Program-made: the position numbers and the translations under genes
Assembly (NCBI GenBank): GCA_958299035.1
Contig: CATQJL010000001.1
Span: forward strand, 81,531,071-81,595,070
Direction of reading: 5' to 3'
Length of the DNA: 64,000 nucleotides
Origin: Cylicocyclus nassatus
Taxonomy: Eukaryota; Nematoda; Chromadorea; Rhabditida; Strongylidae
The notes under the pieces: generated by a model
The model's database searches: none
What the model saw: the letters and a program-made list of their open reading frames with translations, nothing else
What the model was told of the DNA's origin: nothing
Shown here: in pieces, positions 35,701-46,239 of the stretch
How positions within the stretch are numbered: the stretch's first letter is position 1
Layout: the number at the start of each line of letters is the position of its first letter

Positions 35701-38062
35701 ACCAATCCTACATGTCTTTTAAATGTCATGAAACTCCTGCCATTTCTTATAATGAAGATCAAAATTAAAAGAAAAGGCGCTGGTTTGAAATGTTTTTAAA
35801 ACTAAAATTTTTCTTGACGCAGGATGGTAAAACCTATCAAATACTTTGATCTGCTTGAATAATTCGCTGAATCCCAGGCGATGATGCTGCAAAGAATAAC
35901 GCTGCTGAAGCCCAATAGGAAAATTTGGTAGATGAAGGTTTTACAGAACTTGCAGAAACCGGTTAATGCGCCATAACTTTCGTATGTGATAGATATAGCG
36001 ACATTCGACTACGTGCTCCATCTGGGATTCAAACTGCCTAGTAGCTCAGGAAATGCTCTTTTCAGAGATAGCTTTCGTGATATTCCTAATCAGTAATTTA
36101 AAGCTGTCAGTATGAAGCCAAGATGTTGATTAACATCTCAATTTCGATCAATGTATATACGAAACAAAATAGTCCAAACATTATTAACAGAACTTTTGAA
36201 CAGCTTATAATCACAATTAGGTACCTGAGTGTATGTTTTATACTCGATCAACTTTTCTGTGCCTCGATGTAGCAGACCAATATGAGGAGTCGCTTTGATG
36301 ATGATCTGAAAGCGAATTTGCAGAATGCATTTAACAACAAAAATTAACAAACAAACGTTGTGTCCGCAGTATATGAACTATATTGATATTAGGGACGAAC
36401 CTCTCCCTCTAGTTTCAGCACTAACCGCAGTACTCCGTGAGCTGCAGGATGTTGTGGACCAAAGTTCAGGATCATATTCTCCAGTTGTTTCTCACTTAAT
36501 CGAAGAGAATAAAAATTTGATCAATGATTCTCCAGGTGAATCAAGCAACTTCCCAACCGTTCGCAATAAATAGAAACATATTTTCGAAATTGTTTATTCC
36601 GCTTGTTTATCTATTAGGCTGGTTCATAAATGCAAATTTTTCCTAAATACAACTTTCTTCCAAGAGTCTATGTATGAAGAAAAGCAGTTTTTCTTGTAAG
36701 CATATTATAAACTTTTCTGAGTGCGAGATCTAGTTTCTTACATATATTTTTTTCGTAAATCCTCGTTCGAATCAAAGTTACATACCTTCAGAAATAAAAA
36801 ACAAATCTTCCCTTCTACTCTCCTTGCTCTAACTTCATGAATAATGATCAAAAACATGCATAGTGATTTTGAAGTTTTATGCTATAGAAGGCTTGTCAAG
36901 GTTAAAAGTTGCAAAAATCTCGAACCATAAACTTTCATCTCAAAGTTGGGTCATTCGGGCCATTGTATAAAATTCTTAGGCGAAGAGGAGTTGCGACAAC
37001 TTTTCCCCTAACAGCTAGAGTAGATCTAGAACAAGTAACTGTAGAAGAGCGACAAGGTTTTCTCTTTTTTTTGGGGGGGGGGGGGGGGGGAGAGAAAAAT
37101 TGGAGAAATCCAGAAAGGAAGATTTTTGCCTTTTTTAATACGAGAAAATCGGTAGTTTCAATTTCTTGCAATCTGCAGAGTTCCGTGTAATTCAAGCTCC
37201 GACGAATCACTCAAACGACTGTTTGCTGATGAGCAAAGATCCTGCCATATTATACAGTTGTGAGTGAGTTATGCTTTTTTAATCTAGAAATCTCCAGAAA
37301 ACTTCTATGACAGTGTTCGGCCACTAGTCTTTCCCACAGTGGTTAGAACTATACAAAAGTCCGTTGTGTATATCCAAAGGTTTCCTATTTGCAATAATTT
37401 AACTGCACTGGAAGGATAGCACTGGAAAAGAATTGTTTAATTTTGATATTTACTCATTTTACTCAACTAATGCACCAGAAAATACATAGAATGCTGTAAT
37501 ATGTATGCGTAAGCAACTATCTTACCTTTGACTTGTACTGAAGATTGGGCTAACGATAACTTCTTCCAAAAAATATGGAAATGGGTAGCGGAGCGGTCCA
37601 CAGAGCTTATTCGGCAATTTTCATTGCCATGGTTATAGCCCTACTTGATAGGCCGCTCTGTTATCCATTCATGCCATCAGCTAAGAGGGATATCTAACGA
37701 AATAAGGAACATAAACTTTGAAAAAGAAATTCACTAATATGGAAAAAATATACCGATGTTTTCCTTCAAATACGTCAGAATACGTTGGCATCTCATAAGC
37801 TAACTTCTCCAGCTTGTCCAGACCAACTGCCTTATCGTACTCATCATATTTCTCGCTCATCCACAATTTTCCCATACCTCCAGCGCTCTGTAAAACCGAA
37901 AGCTTATGCTGAATACGATTTCACGGCAAAATATCATGCCTTAAATTGCCTTTCAAATCTTGCATCTGGATACCAGATTGTATGCGAACTCCTTTGCGCC
38001 AGAAGTGCTTGTGATGCCCCTGCAGCTCGGGTGCATAACCCGATAAGTTTAGTGCCAAGCAT
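32732..38062 (-). CDS. NDUFS2: NADH:ubiquinone oxidoreductase 49-kDa subunit NDUFS2
   Basis: Core subunit of mitochondrial complex I; with NDUFS7 it forms the quinone-binding site. Twelve minus-strand exons join in phase to about 476 residues: 38062-37940, 37887-37754, 36494-36401, 36305-36225, 35472-35352, 35299-35198, 35144-35011, 34593-34518, 34460-34301, 34250-34121, 33057-32912 and 32861-32732. The N-terminus ([18 protein letters not shown]) looks like a mitochondrial targeting peptide. Family landmarks in order: [132 protein letters not shown] and GEVDR at the end. Length and ending match the family. Intron 1 uses a GC donor. Nothing suggests loss of function. The nematode homologues are called gas-1 and nduf-2.2; which one this is was not resolved. 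Confidence 0.96.
33640..33710 (-). pseudogene. tRNA-like sequence in an NDUFS2 intron
   Basis: On the minus strand, GGACGGT is followed by TGGCGTAGTGG (a good A box) and later GGTTCGATTTC (B box with one mismatch). An anticodon-like loop ATGACCA would give GAC. The acceptor and T stems do not close: no ACCGTCC is found on the 3' side. It is best read as a tRNA pseudogene or SINE head in the 1.06-kb intron before exon 11. Confidence 0.5.
36495..37753. other. second intron of NDUFS2
   Basis: 1.26-kb intron on the minus strand. It contains a G-run at about 37,073-37,090. Open frames across it are not supported by motifs. Confidence 0.5.
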
Positions 38063-40830
38063 TGCCAGCCGGCTGAACTAATGTTAATTTATATAGAGGT
38101 AATTTTGTAGAAAATATTATGAAGGGAGCAGAACCTTAGCGGAAGCCACACCAGGAATAGAAAATAAGTGAAAAAGCCTGCGGAAGCTTCCCCAAATCAT
38201 CTAACTTCTTAATGAGTAGTCAGAAGCACATTCACACATGATTACCGCTGAGTTTCTAATATAAATAGACCAGTTATTGCAAACTTGATTATTTTTACTT
38301 CAAGGTCCTTATTTTTGCAAATCCGCTTAAACCTGGGTTTTCTATGATCGAAAATTCTTGAAGGGATCTTTCCAACGGAAAAACCATTGAACAGGTTCTT
38401 TATTTATAAGATTCTTTTGTTTTGATGTTCGCCTTTCCGTCTCAATATCCCATAGGGATGCAAGGCTGTTCTGATCTCCTCAAACATTCAAAATCTCTTC
38501 AAGACCTTTTCGTATGACAGGACATACGTTCTTGTTATTTTGGAGACCAAAAAGTTTCCAGATTCGACTTCCAGACTTTTAGCTTATTTACAAGATTGCA
38601 AGATGAAGAATTCTCAACAAAATCGTTGCAAACGAAATACTAGCACTAAGTAGCTTAGAAAAACACAATTCATTTGATTATTGGAAAGACAACGATTCGC
38701 TGTCTAAACTCTTCGAAGTGTAGCCACTTCACTTAAAGAAAATGAAAAGATTAGGAAAGAGAAAAATGCTGATAATTTCATTGATGAGTTTGGTGACAAG
38801 ATGGCGGCTAGATGGAATCCTTGAACGTCAAGTAGGGATAAAAATAAATACAGCTTTCTTGCCTACTCTTTCAATAAATCAAGAAGCAGAAACTGAATAT
38901 GCAAAAATAATCTGAAAGATACGAAGACTCTACTGGAATTTATACTCAATCAACTTATTAAACAGAAATCATATCTATTAATAATATTTGAAATCAGTTT
39001 GTCGAAAATATGTAGAGTCGGGCAAATCTAAATATCGCTAAGTTCTTCTGAGAAGATGCAGTACGATTATCTTCTTGCCATTGCAAAATGGAACGTGTAT
39101 TGGCAAAAGCTTGAGAAGTTGCACTATATGCGTCAACAGGCGTTTTGACGCAAATCGAAAGCGTCTACTGGCGAGGACTTCATTTCGCTTCACATGTGCA
39201 GAATTTTTTGTTTTTCCTTTACCGTTTTATTGCTCCATTGGGAAAATTCCCCCACAGCTTTATCAATATATTAGCAATAAATTAGCGCTTCCAAGCGAAA
39301 AATTTCTCGAGTCAACAAATTTACTTTCAAAAACTCCATTTCTTTCGTTTTCGCTATTTCAAGTAAGTAGTGAATTATCGTGGAAAATGTAGAATGCGCT
39401 TCAAATAATTTCAAACAAATGGACTCATTTACTTTTATCTGTAGTGTTGATTAAGGTTTTGACGAGCCCTTAGAGCAAACTTCACCTTATATTTCTCGTT
39501 ATTCTCGAATAAGAATGCCATAATGTAACATATAAAACATTGAGGTAAAATCCTTCTAATCCAATTTCAACAACAGTGAATAACGCCAGAAATTTACAAT
39601 AATTAAAAATGGTAATCTGAAGTGAATGCTCTAGAGATTGGAGAAGAATCGGTAATTTGATACAAAACCTCATTTTCTTTGAAAGTCTTACTGCAACTCA
39701 ATAATGAATTTTCACAACCAACAAATCTCGACTGATATTTGCATGATTAATATGGTTTTGTAAAGAACTGCTATGTTTTTGAGTGAAGAAATATCAAAGA
39801 AATTAAAACACGCTGTTATCATTCAAGGAAAGTCGATGAATTTCTATTTGAAACCATTCCGTGCTGAAAAAGTAGATCGATGCGAGGACGGCTGACGACG
39901 CGTGCGAGTGAGGTATAAAAACAAATGCACTTTTGCAAGGACAGAGCTATATCTACGCGCTTAGCAATAAGCCTGTCATACTTCTTTAGTTTTGAACATG
40001 GTTCCTAGAAATGCCTTCTATTTAGTGGCAGTAGTAAAAATGGGGAAATGAAGGGATAGGTCACTTTTGGCATAAGACTGAAAAAAACCTTTTTTGCCGT
40101 GTTTCTAGTGTTTTTTCCTATTTTCTTCGCATAAAAGCAGAAAATAACTCTTCACAAACTTGAACTATACTTTCTATTGGAAGAGTTCATCTTGTTGCAG
40201 ATGTCCCTTCTTCGATTTTTTTCATTTAAAAAAGCCGTTGCTCTTTTTCTATAGATGATAACCTTTAAAATAGATTATAGGCCTTGCTTACGCACAATTG
40301 AAATTCAACCCGCACCAGTTATTCGCTGCTTAAAAATAACCAAAGGCAAATAAAAGTGCATGATTTTCACTAGGGAATAGGCTATCATACCAAAAAATTT
40401 CCAAAGCGGAAATTTTGTGCTTCGAGTGTATGTCAGAGGTTTATCAGCTAGTGTTCGGTCTGGATATGGATGTCATATGGATATATGGTGATTTCAGAAA
40501 TGCGGAAAAACTTGGGTATATGAGATAGCAGTATATAGTAAACTTAATGGTTTCTTAGCAGTATATAGTAAACTTAATGGTTTCTTCGGTCTAAAATCTG
40601 ACACTTTACTATGTTAGCGCCCTTCCTTTTGTCAAATTCATCGAAGACAGGACGGAAGAATTTAGCTGATCGATTGCAAACAACAGATGTGGTATTAATT
40701 AGTGTAATATCGTCAAACGCAATGACGTAGATAAACACAACGAATTATAAAATGGTTCATTAAACGTTTGCACGTTTGTACAAGCTGTTTTCAAATCAGA
40801 TCATCTCAAAGACTGCGCATAAATCTTATA
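38063..40830. other. region upstream of NDUFS2, no other gene recognised
   Basis: The NDUFS2 promoter should lie just right of 38,062. A 30-bp unit is directly duplicated at 40,527-40,586. Open frames such as the one at 39,075-39,392 lack motifs and splice context. Confidence 0.4.
40527..40586. repeat. 30-bp direct tandem duplication
   Basis: AGCAGTATATAGTAAACTTA plus ten further bases are repeated exactly twice, head to tail, with no spacer. Perfect identity suggests a recent event or an assembly artefact. Confidence 0.85.
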
Positions 40831-41829
40831 TTAGGTTGCCCCGAAAGTTTTGTCCTTTTTTTTCAAACCACTATAAAACCATGCAAGTAAAGACCTGAAT
40901 GAGTTTCAACATGTATTCGATGCAGCTTTTCATTCTCTTTCTTAATTATGCATTTTCGATCCACAATCTTGTACGCTTTTTTGATAATTGCCAAAGTTCT
41001 TCATCCGTTGATTTTTACTGCTCAAAGTTAGTCTAGTTTTCAAAAATTTCATTCCAAAGTTTCGGAGAAGGCTAAGTATGGATGAGATAGAGCAATTTTC
41101 GGGCTATATGACTATATTTTTGAATTCGCTCAATCTCTTATTTAGCTCTAAAAAATATTTCTTTAAAGTTTCCAATTTTCGATAAAGTCATGAAACATGC
41201 AACTGTCGCAAATACGCGAAAGCATGTGAAGTTTCTGCAAATTGAAACATGGTTACTCTTAAACAATTTTTGATCCAACATAACCATGATTTGTTTTGAG
41301 AAAGCAGGTTTTTTGGAAGTTCGTGCTTTACGTGGTGAACGTAATCAAAAAGACGCGGTTTTTATTAAACATAAAATTATACCAAATTTAATAAACATGA
41401 CCCATGTAATTTAAAATGGATACAATGTAGTCGAAGGTGTGCTCTACATAACGATTGTTAGCGCTTTTTGAAAACATTAGAATAAAAAATTTTTAGAAAT
41501 CAAGAAAAATTTGGCTACTGCTGAGCTGCTCAAAAAGCCATGGCGATAACATAGCAAAGACAGGGTAGATCAAAAAGCAAGTATAACTATAAGAAAGAGG
41601 GGTGCTGCATGGCGAAGGCGTAATATCTTCGGACGCGAACGCGGCTTTATTAGCCGCAGAGCGCATGAGGTGCTGGATCTACAACAGTGAGGATACGCGC
41701 GCGTCGTGTTCGCGCCCGCTCAACTAACATCGCCATTGCGCCTTCGTTATACAGCAGCCTTTACCTAAGTCGTCCATGTATTGGTGTTCTGTGATTGATG
41801 AATGAAACGGACAAAACTTTCCAGACTAA
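40831..41829. mobile_element. 999-bp mariner-like non-autonomous element
   Basis: Ends TTAGGTTGCCCCGAAAGTTT and ACAAAACTTTCCAGACTAA are imperfect inverted repeats flanked by TA. A second, smaller inverted-repeat pair (GCTGCATGGCGAAGGCG against CGCCTTCGTTATACAGCAGC, about 41,605-41,757) is nested inside. No transposase. Confidence 0.8.
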
Positions 41830-42424
41830 TATACTGACTTGTCAAGTCTTATTTCAGTATGCGGTGAATGATATTTCATACACACGATTGAGATTTAGGT
41901 AAGGCGTATTCGCACATGCATTTCCCTACGTTGGACATGACTATCCAATTTGTAAATGAAATGTTAGGTGCTCGCAGTAATTGAAGCAGCGTCCTGCGCA
42001 TATAAATGTTGTCTGTGGAACTGCACATCACCTGCTCTTACTCAAGAGTTTTATCGGCGCGAACGTAGAGTATCAAGCTTTTTAAGAAATTTAATAGTTT
42101 CAACTTGTATTTTGGCGGCATTTTGAGATTCCCAGTAGATCCCAACTCAATAATACAGTAGAAATCCCTCTGTGGCACCTAAATTAGAGTCTATAATAGC
42201 AAAAATTTTCATATGTTAGGTTACAATCGCATAATCTGTACCCTTTCCAATACCTTCACTGCTTGCTTACGTATCTTCAACTCTTTGAGTTAGGGTTCAC
42301 ATTCATTTGGCCGCATTTGTCCCTCTTACTTGATTCCCACCACATTTGTTCCTGAAGAATGGCACTGCTTCAGTATTTCAATGAAGCTGGAGTGTGCAAC
42401 TCACTATTCGAATGTGCAAAAATA
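41830..42424. other. spacer, nothing recognised
   Basis: AT-rich sequence between two mariner-like elements. No gene or repeat ends seen. Confidence 0.35.
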
Positions 42425-43374
42425 TTAGGTTGTTACATAAGTCTTGTTACACTTAACTTCTAACGGGGATAAGTCATACACCTCATATTCTTTGCAGGAC
42501 TCCAAGATACCAATCGATAGAGCAAAGCAAGCTCTACAAGATGGTCTGCAAAAGTTCGCACCAGCTCCGACCCACCGTAAGTTTGCGCCCAAAATCTGAG
42601 CCGTACTGAAATTCAAAAAATCGCGAAAAATTCATATCTTTGTTCAAACAAATCCTACGGATCTCCAACTTGCTCACAAAAATTGCCCACTATATCAAAC
42701 ACTCATTTGTACCGTTGCTGTATTTTTTCCTTATCTAGAAATCGAGAAAAAGAATTTTTTTTAGTTTTTACAAAAACGAAGCTATGCTGTTTCTTTTCAT
42801 GTAGCTGTATACTAGAAGCTCTTAGAAGTATGACCGTAAATTTTCAGCTTCCCAGAAGCCCTAGTTTTCGAAAATTACCTAATTCAGCATTGAACACCCG
42901 AGTGATAAAAGCTAAATTTGGTACTTTTCAAAAACCAGAGCTTCTGAAAAGCTGAAAATTTACGGTTATACTTCTAAGGGCTTGTAGTATACAGCTACAT
43001 GAAAAGAAACAGCATAGCTTCGTTTTTGTAAAAACTAAAAAAAATTCTTTTTCTCGATTTCTAGATAAGGAAAAAATACAGCAACGGTACAAATGAGTGT
43101 TTGATATAGTGGGCAATTTTTGTGAGCAAGTTGGAGATCCGTAGGATTTGTTTGAACAAAGATATGAATTTTTCGCGATTTTTTGAATTTCAGTACGACT
43201 CAGATTTTGGGCGCAAACTTACGGTGGGTCGGAGCTGGTGCGAACTTTTGCAGACCATCTTGTAGAGCTTGCTTTGCTCTATCGATTGGTATCTTGGAGT
43301 CCTGCAAAGAATATGAGGTGTATGACTTATCCCCGTTAGAAGTTAAGTGTAACAAGACTTATGTAACAACCTAA
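42425..43374. mobile_element. 950-bp nearly perfect palindromic fold-back element
   Basis: Starts TTAGGTTGTTACATAAGTCT and ends with the exact complement, flanked by TA. The two arms, about 425 bp each, are nearly identical inverted copies around a loop of about 100 bp (42,850-42,950). As a result the same meaningless peptide can be read on both strands. The mariner-type ends and lack of a transposase make it a non-autonomous fold-back. A diverged single arm lies at about 56,100-56,571. Confidence 0.92.
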
Positions 43375-44079
43375 TATTTGTTAAAAGCCTTGTGCTACCA
43401 ATCCATAACATAGTTTGCTCAGAATCCAATCACAGGGTTGATTTCTATAATCCACATCATACGCAGCTCCACAAAATCTTCTAAGCTAAGCGTCACCTCG
43501 CTAAAAACAAGACTATCCTCTAAGGGGCGCTAATTAGAGAAGGATAGAAGCTAAAAATTATGGAAGTATACTCAACGCAAGGAAACCGTCATTTCCTACG
43601 TAAACACGCATACTGGAGATCAATCTGCGACGTAGCGCAATGTAGAATGGTAGGATATATGAGTATTTTAGAATGTCATCCACTATCATTGAGGTTTAGT
43701 GTAAATAATAAAGAATTAGGTGTGTAAATCGCTGTTTTCATGTTTTGTCCCATGCGGTTGCTCTCGGTGATTTGATCGGAGTAGGACAGCGGGGTCCGGC
43801 AATAGGGAGGTGAATGTCAAGCTGGCAGGGCCCAGGATAAGATTGCATACTTTTAGAAAAGACATGCCCTTCGACACCCAAAATTTTCCCCCTTCGACTT
43901 TCCCTTCGAGCTTTATTTTCTAAACGAGCCCATAAGTATAGTCTATAGTAATCTGTGTAAAAAAATACATTACTTTGTGATGAAAAATTTTATCTAACAG
44001 TTTATTAATCAACCAGTGCACCACCTCTGCCTCGAGGCTTGCACTGGTGTTCCACTATCTAATGCCTTCAGAATGGTAA
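43375..44079. other. spacer upstream of the truncated Penelope-like element
   Basis: No gene recognised. The reverse-transcriptase frame becomes open after the stop at 44,077-44,079, which roughly marks the truncation point. Confidence 0.35.
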
Positions 44080-45978
44080 CTTGAAACTCACCGCACACGT
44101 GCTGGTTATCACGATGAATTTGTACAAGATGAAGAACAAATTAACAATTTTAAGATATCATTGCGATACAATTTAAGTAAACCAGTGGGTTTGGAAATGT
44201 TCAACTATAACAGCTTCCTCAAAAGACTTAACAACTATAACATGAAACTTATTGAAGAGCAAGAATGGGAGTGTAGTAAATACAACGAATTCATTGATGA
44301 ATATCACAAACATGTTTGCACAGGAGATCTGAATTTTATACGAAACAAGAGGTTAAGATCTATCTTTCAGAAAGGTACTAAGTACAGATCGCATGCAATT
44401 ATCACAAAAGATGATATTCTGAAAGTGATAGATGAAATGGTAATACAGATAGCAACAAAGTACATCAAAAAATTTAAAGTTAACTCTTCTATCAAACTAC
44501 AACTTGCTAAGGATTTGAAGGAACACTTTGTAAAGAAAGTTAAAGGTAAAATGTTTGACTTGTACAATCCAGAACAGATTGAGAACGATGATATAGACAA
44601 GAATGCTCTCAGAGTATTACAACGTCATTTCGTCATTGCTCCAATAGATAAGGCTACATCAAATTACAGTTTTACATGCAAAAATTTTTATCTTCAAATG
44701 ATGAGAAAAGAAATGGAACAGTCAGCTATGGACGGCTCTACATATATAAGAACTACTCTGCTAGAAAATCAAGTTCAGGAAAAACAAATAAGACTATTGA
44801 ATAGCTTGAATATCAAACATGTAGAAGAGCAGAATGTTATTCCTAGAATATATGGTATTCCAAAGATGCACAAGACACCCATTAAGTTCCGGTTTATTAC
44901 CGGAGCAAAGAGATCTACGCTTAAGCCCCTTTACAAGATACTGCAATTAATGCTTGCACATATTAGAAAGCATTTCATAAACTATTGTAAAGTTATTTAT
45001 CAAAGAACTAGAATAAAACATTTTTGGGCTATAGAAAATAGTAATCAAGTGCTGAAAGAACTGCTGACAGCAAATGAACAATTAGAAATATATTCAGCCG
45101 ACTTTTCTAGTTTGTTCACCAATCTGCCACACAACGTGGTCAGATCTAATCTCAAAAAACTTATAAGCTTATGCATGAGAGGATATAAATATATCAGAAT
45201 ATATAACAATAAAGTATCGTATGTTAATGCAGATACGGCACAGGGCAGATGTTATCAACTTGAAGACATAATTTATATAATAGATTCTATACTGGAGTCT
45301 AGCTACCTGTATTTTGGTGGAGTGATATATAAACAAATAAAGGGTATACCTCAGGGAGCTTCGTGTAGCCCACAGATAGCAGACCTTACTCTAACATACA
45401 TGGAATTTGAGTTCTTAAAAAGACAGACAAGAACTCTGAGTCATAGCACTAACTTGTACAATCACACTTACAGATATATAGATGACATATTACATGTCTC
45501 TAAAGATGCTTCGCATTTCGAAAGAACTATAAGAGAAATCTATCATCCTTCTTTACAATTAGAGAAAACTAACCTTAGCTTGACAAAAACAAATTTTCTA
45601 GACCTTACCCTCAAAATTTCCAATAATAAAATTGAGTTTAATATGTATAATAAGACAGATGACTATAATTTCAAAGTATTTAGATATCCACATTGGGAGT
45701 CTAATATTCCCAGATATATATTGTACAATACTTGCACTTCAGAAATTCTTAGAATGTATAGAAATTGCTCTAATTATGCACATTTTAAGGAAAGAGTATC
45801 AGAACTAGCTAAGACTCTAAAAACTAATGGATGGGAATATCGTATTTTTATTAGTAAACTTTATCATATACTATTCGATAGACCATTTATAATGCGTAAG
45901 TACGGAGTTTCTAGTAACATACATTTGCCTCTTCTACATGACCTACATGACACTTGGGCTCACGCTAGCGCGCTCTGA
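44080..45978 (+). CDS. 5'-truncated Penelope-like (Naiad-type) reverse transcriptase
   Basis: An uninterrupted frame of about 630 codons that aligns with residues about 310 onward of the larger element at 58.8-61.6 kb. Motifs in order: NYSFTCKNFYLQ, GIPKMHKTPIKFRFITGA, SADFSSLFTNLPHNVV, KGIPQGASCSPQIADLTLTY, the catalytic YIDD at about 45,475-45,486, and FLDLTLKI. The GIY-YIG nuclease and zinc-finger region are absent, as expected from incomplete target-primed reverse transcription. No ATG near the start, so it is not expected to be translated from its own start. Sequence identity to the other copy is low, so the two represent different families. A pseudoknotted hammerhead motif follows at 46,154-46,233. 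Confidence 0.9.
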   Translation, partial: LETHRTRAGYHDEFVQDEEQINNFKISLRYNLSKPVGLEMFNYNSFLKRLNNYNMKLIEEQEWECSKYNEFIDEYHKHVCTGDLNFIRNKRLRSIFQKGTKYRSHAIITKDDILKVIDEMVIQIATKYIKKFKVNSSIKLQLAKDLKEHFVKKVKGKMFDLYNPEQIENDDIDKNALRVLQRHFVIAPIDKATSNYSFTCKNFYLQMMRKEMEQSAMDGSTYIRTTLLENQVQEKQIRLLNSLNIKHVEEQNVIPRIYGIPKMHKTPIKFRFITGAKRSTLKPLYKILQLMLAHIRKHFINYCKVIYQRTRIKHFWAIENSNQVLKELLTANEQLEIYSADFSSLFTNLPHNVVRSNLKKLISLCMRGYKYIRIYNNKVSYVNADTAQGRCYQLEDIIYIIDSILESSYLYFGGVIYKQIKGIPQGASCSPQIADLTLTYMEFEFLKRQTRTLSHSTNLYNHTYRYIDDILHVSKDASHFERTIREIYHPSLQLEKTNLSLTKTNFLDLTLKISNNKIEFNMYNKTDDYNFKVFRYPHWESNIPRYILYNTCTSEILRMYRNCSNYAHFKERVSELAKTLKTNGWEYRIFISKLYHILFDRPFIMRKYGVSSNIHLPLLHDLHDTWAHASAL

Positions 45979-46153
45979 GGTCACGGCGGGAGTACTCCAG
46001 TTTGAAAAAGAGGTCGCTATTTCCTCGGATGACACTTGCCATTTATTTTGTCGTATACGTACATGTTAACACTTGCACCTTCTTTACTCAAGTTCTTTAT
46101 ACGCCATTTTCTGTTTTAGATCTTATCTTAGATTTTCATTTGATAATTTTGAA

Positions 46154-46233
46154 GCTTCCTTGGGAACTACTGACGAGGGGCACCAAGGAAGCCGCACTAC
46201 CGGTATAGTTCTAAGCCCCGAAACCGGATAGTG
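46154..46233 (+). ncRNA. pseudoknotted hammerhead-type ribozyme (family 2)
   Basis: Hairpin 1: GCTTCCTTGG (46,154-46,163) pairs with CCAAGGAAGC (46,183-46,192). Its 19-nt loop is GAACTA, CTGACGA, GGGGC, A. Hairpin 2: CACTACCGG (46,195-46,203) pairs with CCGGATAGTG (46,224-46,233) with one bulged A. Its loop contains TA, TAGTTC (46,206-46,211), TAA, GCCCC (46,215-46,219) and GAAA. GAACTA pairs with TAGTTC (stem I) and GGGGC with GCCCC (stem II). The result is a full hammerhead core with CUGACGA, GAAA-C and GUA; cleavage is predicted between 46,205 and 46,206. All consensus closing pairs (U1.1-A2.1, G10.1-C11.1, C15.2-G16.2) are present. The strand order makes stems I and II kissing-loop pairings. 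Activity is inferred. Confidence 0.85.
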
Positions 46234-46239
46234 TAGAAA

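Noticed and set aside
36909..37210. Gly- or Pro-rich open frames
   Set aside because: They read through a G-run within NDUFS2 intron 2, while the gene's exons join perfectly around it.
37785..38081. Plus-strand open frame with a plausible length
   Set aside because: It is the antisense shadow of NDUFS2 exons 1 and 2.
39075..39392. 105-codon plus-strand frame upstream of NDUFS2
   Set aside because: No motif, no splice partner and no codon pattern distinct from the AT-rich surroundings.
42425..43374. Identical short peptides encoded on opposite strands at the two ends of the region
   Set aside because: They are mirror images caused by the palindromic arms, not a duplicated gene.
46002..46208. 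Short plus-strand frame after the truncated RT
   Set aside because: It overlaps the structured ribozyme motif; the base-pairing explains the sequence better than coding.
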